From an uncultured Clostridium sp. (lineage in GTDB: Bacteria; Bacillota; Clostridia; TANB77; CAG-465): a stretch of 5,728 nt of DNA. Below the pieces are notes generated by a model. The model did not search any database and was not told the origin of the DNA. It saw nothing but the letters and a program-made list of their open reading frames with translations. Position 1 is the first letter of the stretch. Each line of letters begins with the position of its first letter. Positions 5,717-5,728 of the stretch are shown piece after piece. Position numbers and translations under genes: made by a program. The DNA is taken from contig USJA01000073.1 of assembly GCA_900554875.1 (NCBI GenBank), positions 1 through 5,728 on the forward strand, read 5' to 3'.

Positions 5717-5728
5717 AGATCGGAAGAG
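5717..5728 (+). other. Illumina TruSeq adapter remnant at the contig end
   Basis: The last 12 bases, AGATCGGAAGAG, equal the first 12 bases of the standard Illumina read-through adapter. Its position at the extreme 3' end of the window is where untrimmed adapter would remain. This is not biological sequence. Confidence 0.93.

Noticed and set aside
5696..5717. Terminator hairpin after the pump gene
   Set aside because: Only the outer 4-5 bases pair, the inner bases do not, there is no U-tract, and the right arm runs into the adapter.

Overview
The window looks like a complete short shotgun contig from an AT-rich Firmicute of clostridial type. From base ~223 on it is uniformly AT-rich, with A/T-ended codons, many ATA and AGA codons, strong AGGAGG-type ribosome binding sites and near-consensus sigma-A promoters. 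Genus cannot be told from the sequence. Both ends carry signs of a technical origin. The last 12 bases (5717-5728) equal the start of the Illumina TruSeq adapter. The first ~200 bases have a clearly higher GC content (about 42% by hand count) and different codon use, so the left end is probably a chimeric join.

Layout, left to right. (1) 1-200 (+): 3' end of an OmpR/PhoB-type response regulator gene, followed 2 nt later by a possible histidine kinase start. (2) About 205-222: probable junction. (3) 217-258 (-): the first 14 codons of an ABC transporter ATPase gene, cut by the junction. (4) 262-864 (-): a TetR-family repressor with a GTG start, a consensus promoter and a 17-bp palindromic operator. 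The repressor and the cut ATPase gene form an operon. (5) 865-1191: intergenic, with the TetR promoter/operator at one end and a hairpin terminator at the other. (6) 1192-2851 (-): a three-gene operon, abrB-like regulator, ABC ATPase, ABC-2 permease, with 2-nt and 1-nt junctions. (7) 2852-3063: divergent control region with three tandem 9-bp repeats at the abrB promoter, and a 10-bp tandem repeat plus a dyad at the ATPase promoter. (8) 3064-5670 (+): a full-length MgtA-like P-type ATPase. (9) 5671-5728: short tail and adapter.

Functionally this is a transport and regulation segment. A small AbrB/MazE-fold regulator probably controls its own ABC exporter, a TetR repressor probably controls itself and a second ABC exporter that is lost at the junction, and a P3B-type cation pump is transcribed divergently. 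The pump is the most interesting gene: its fold and catalytic motifs are intact, but the conserved M4 glutamate is replaced by leucine, and acidic residues appear in M5 and M6 where MgtA has Asn and Gln. Its ion may therefore not be Mg2+. I see no CRISPR array, RNA gene, insertion sequence or wholly unknown multi-gene system.
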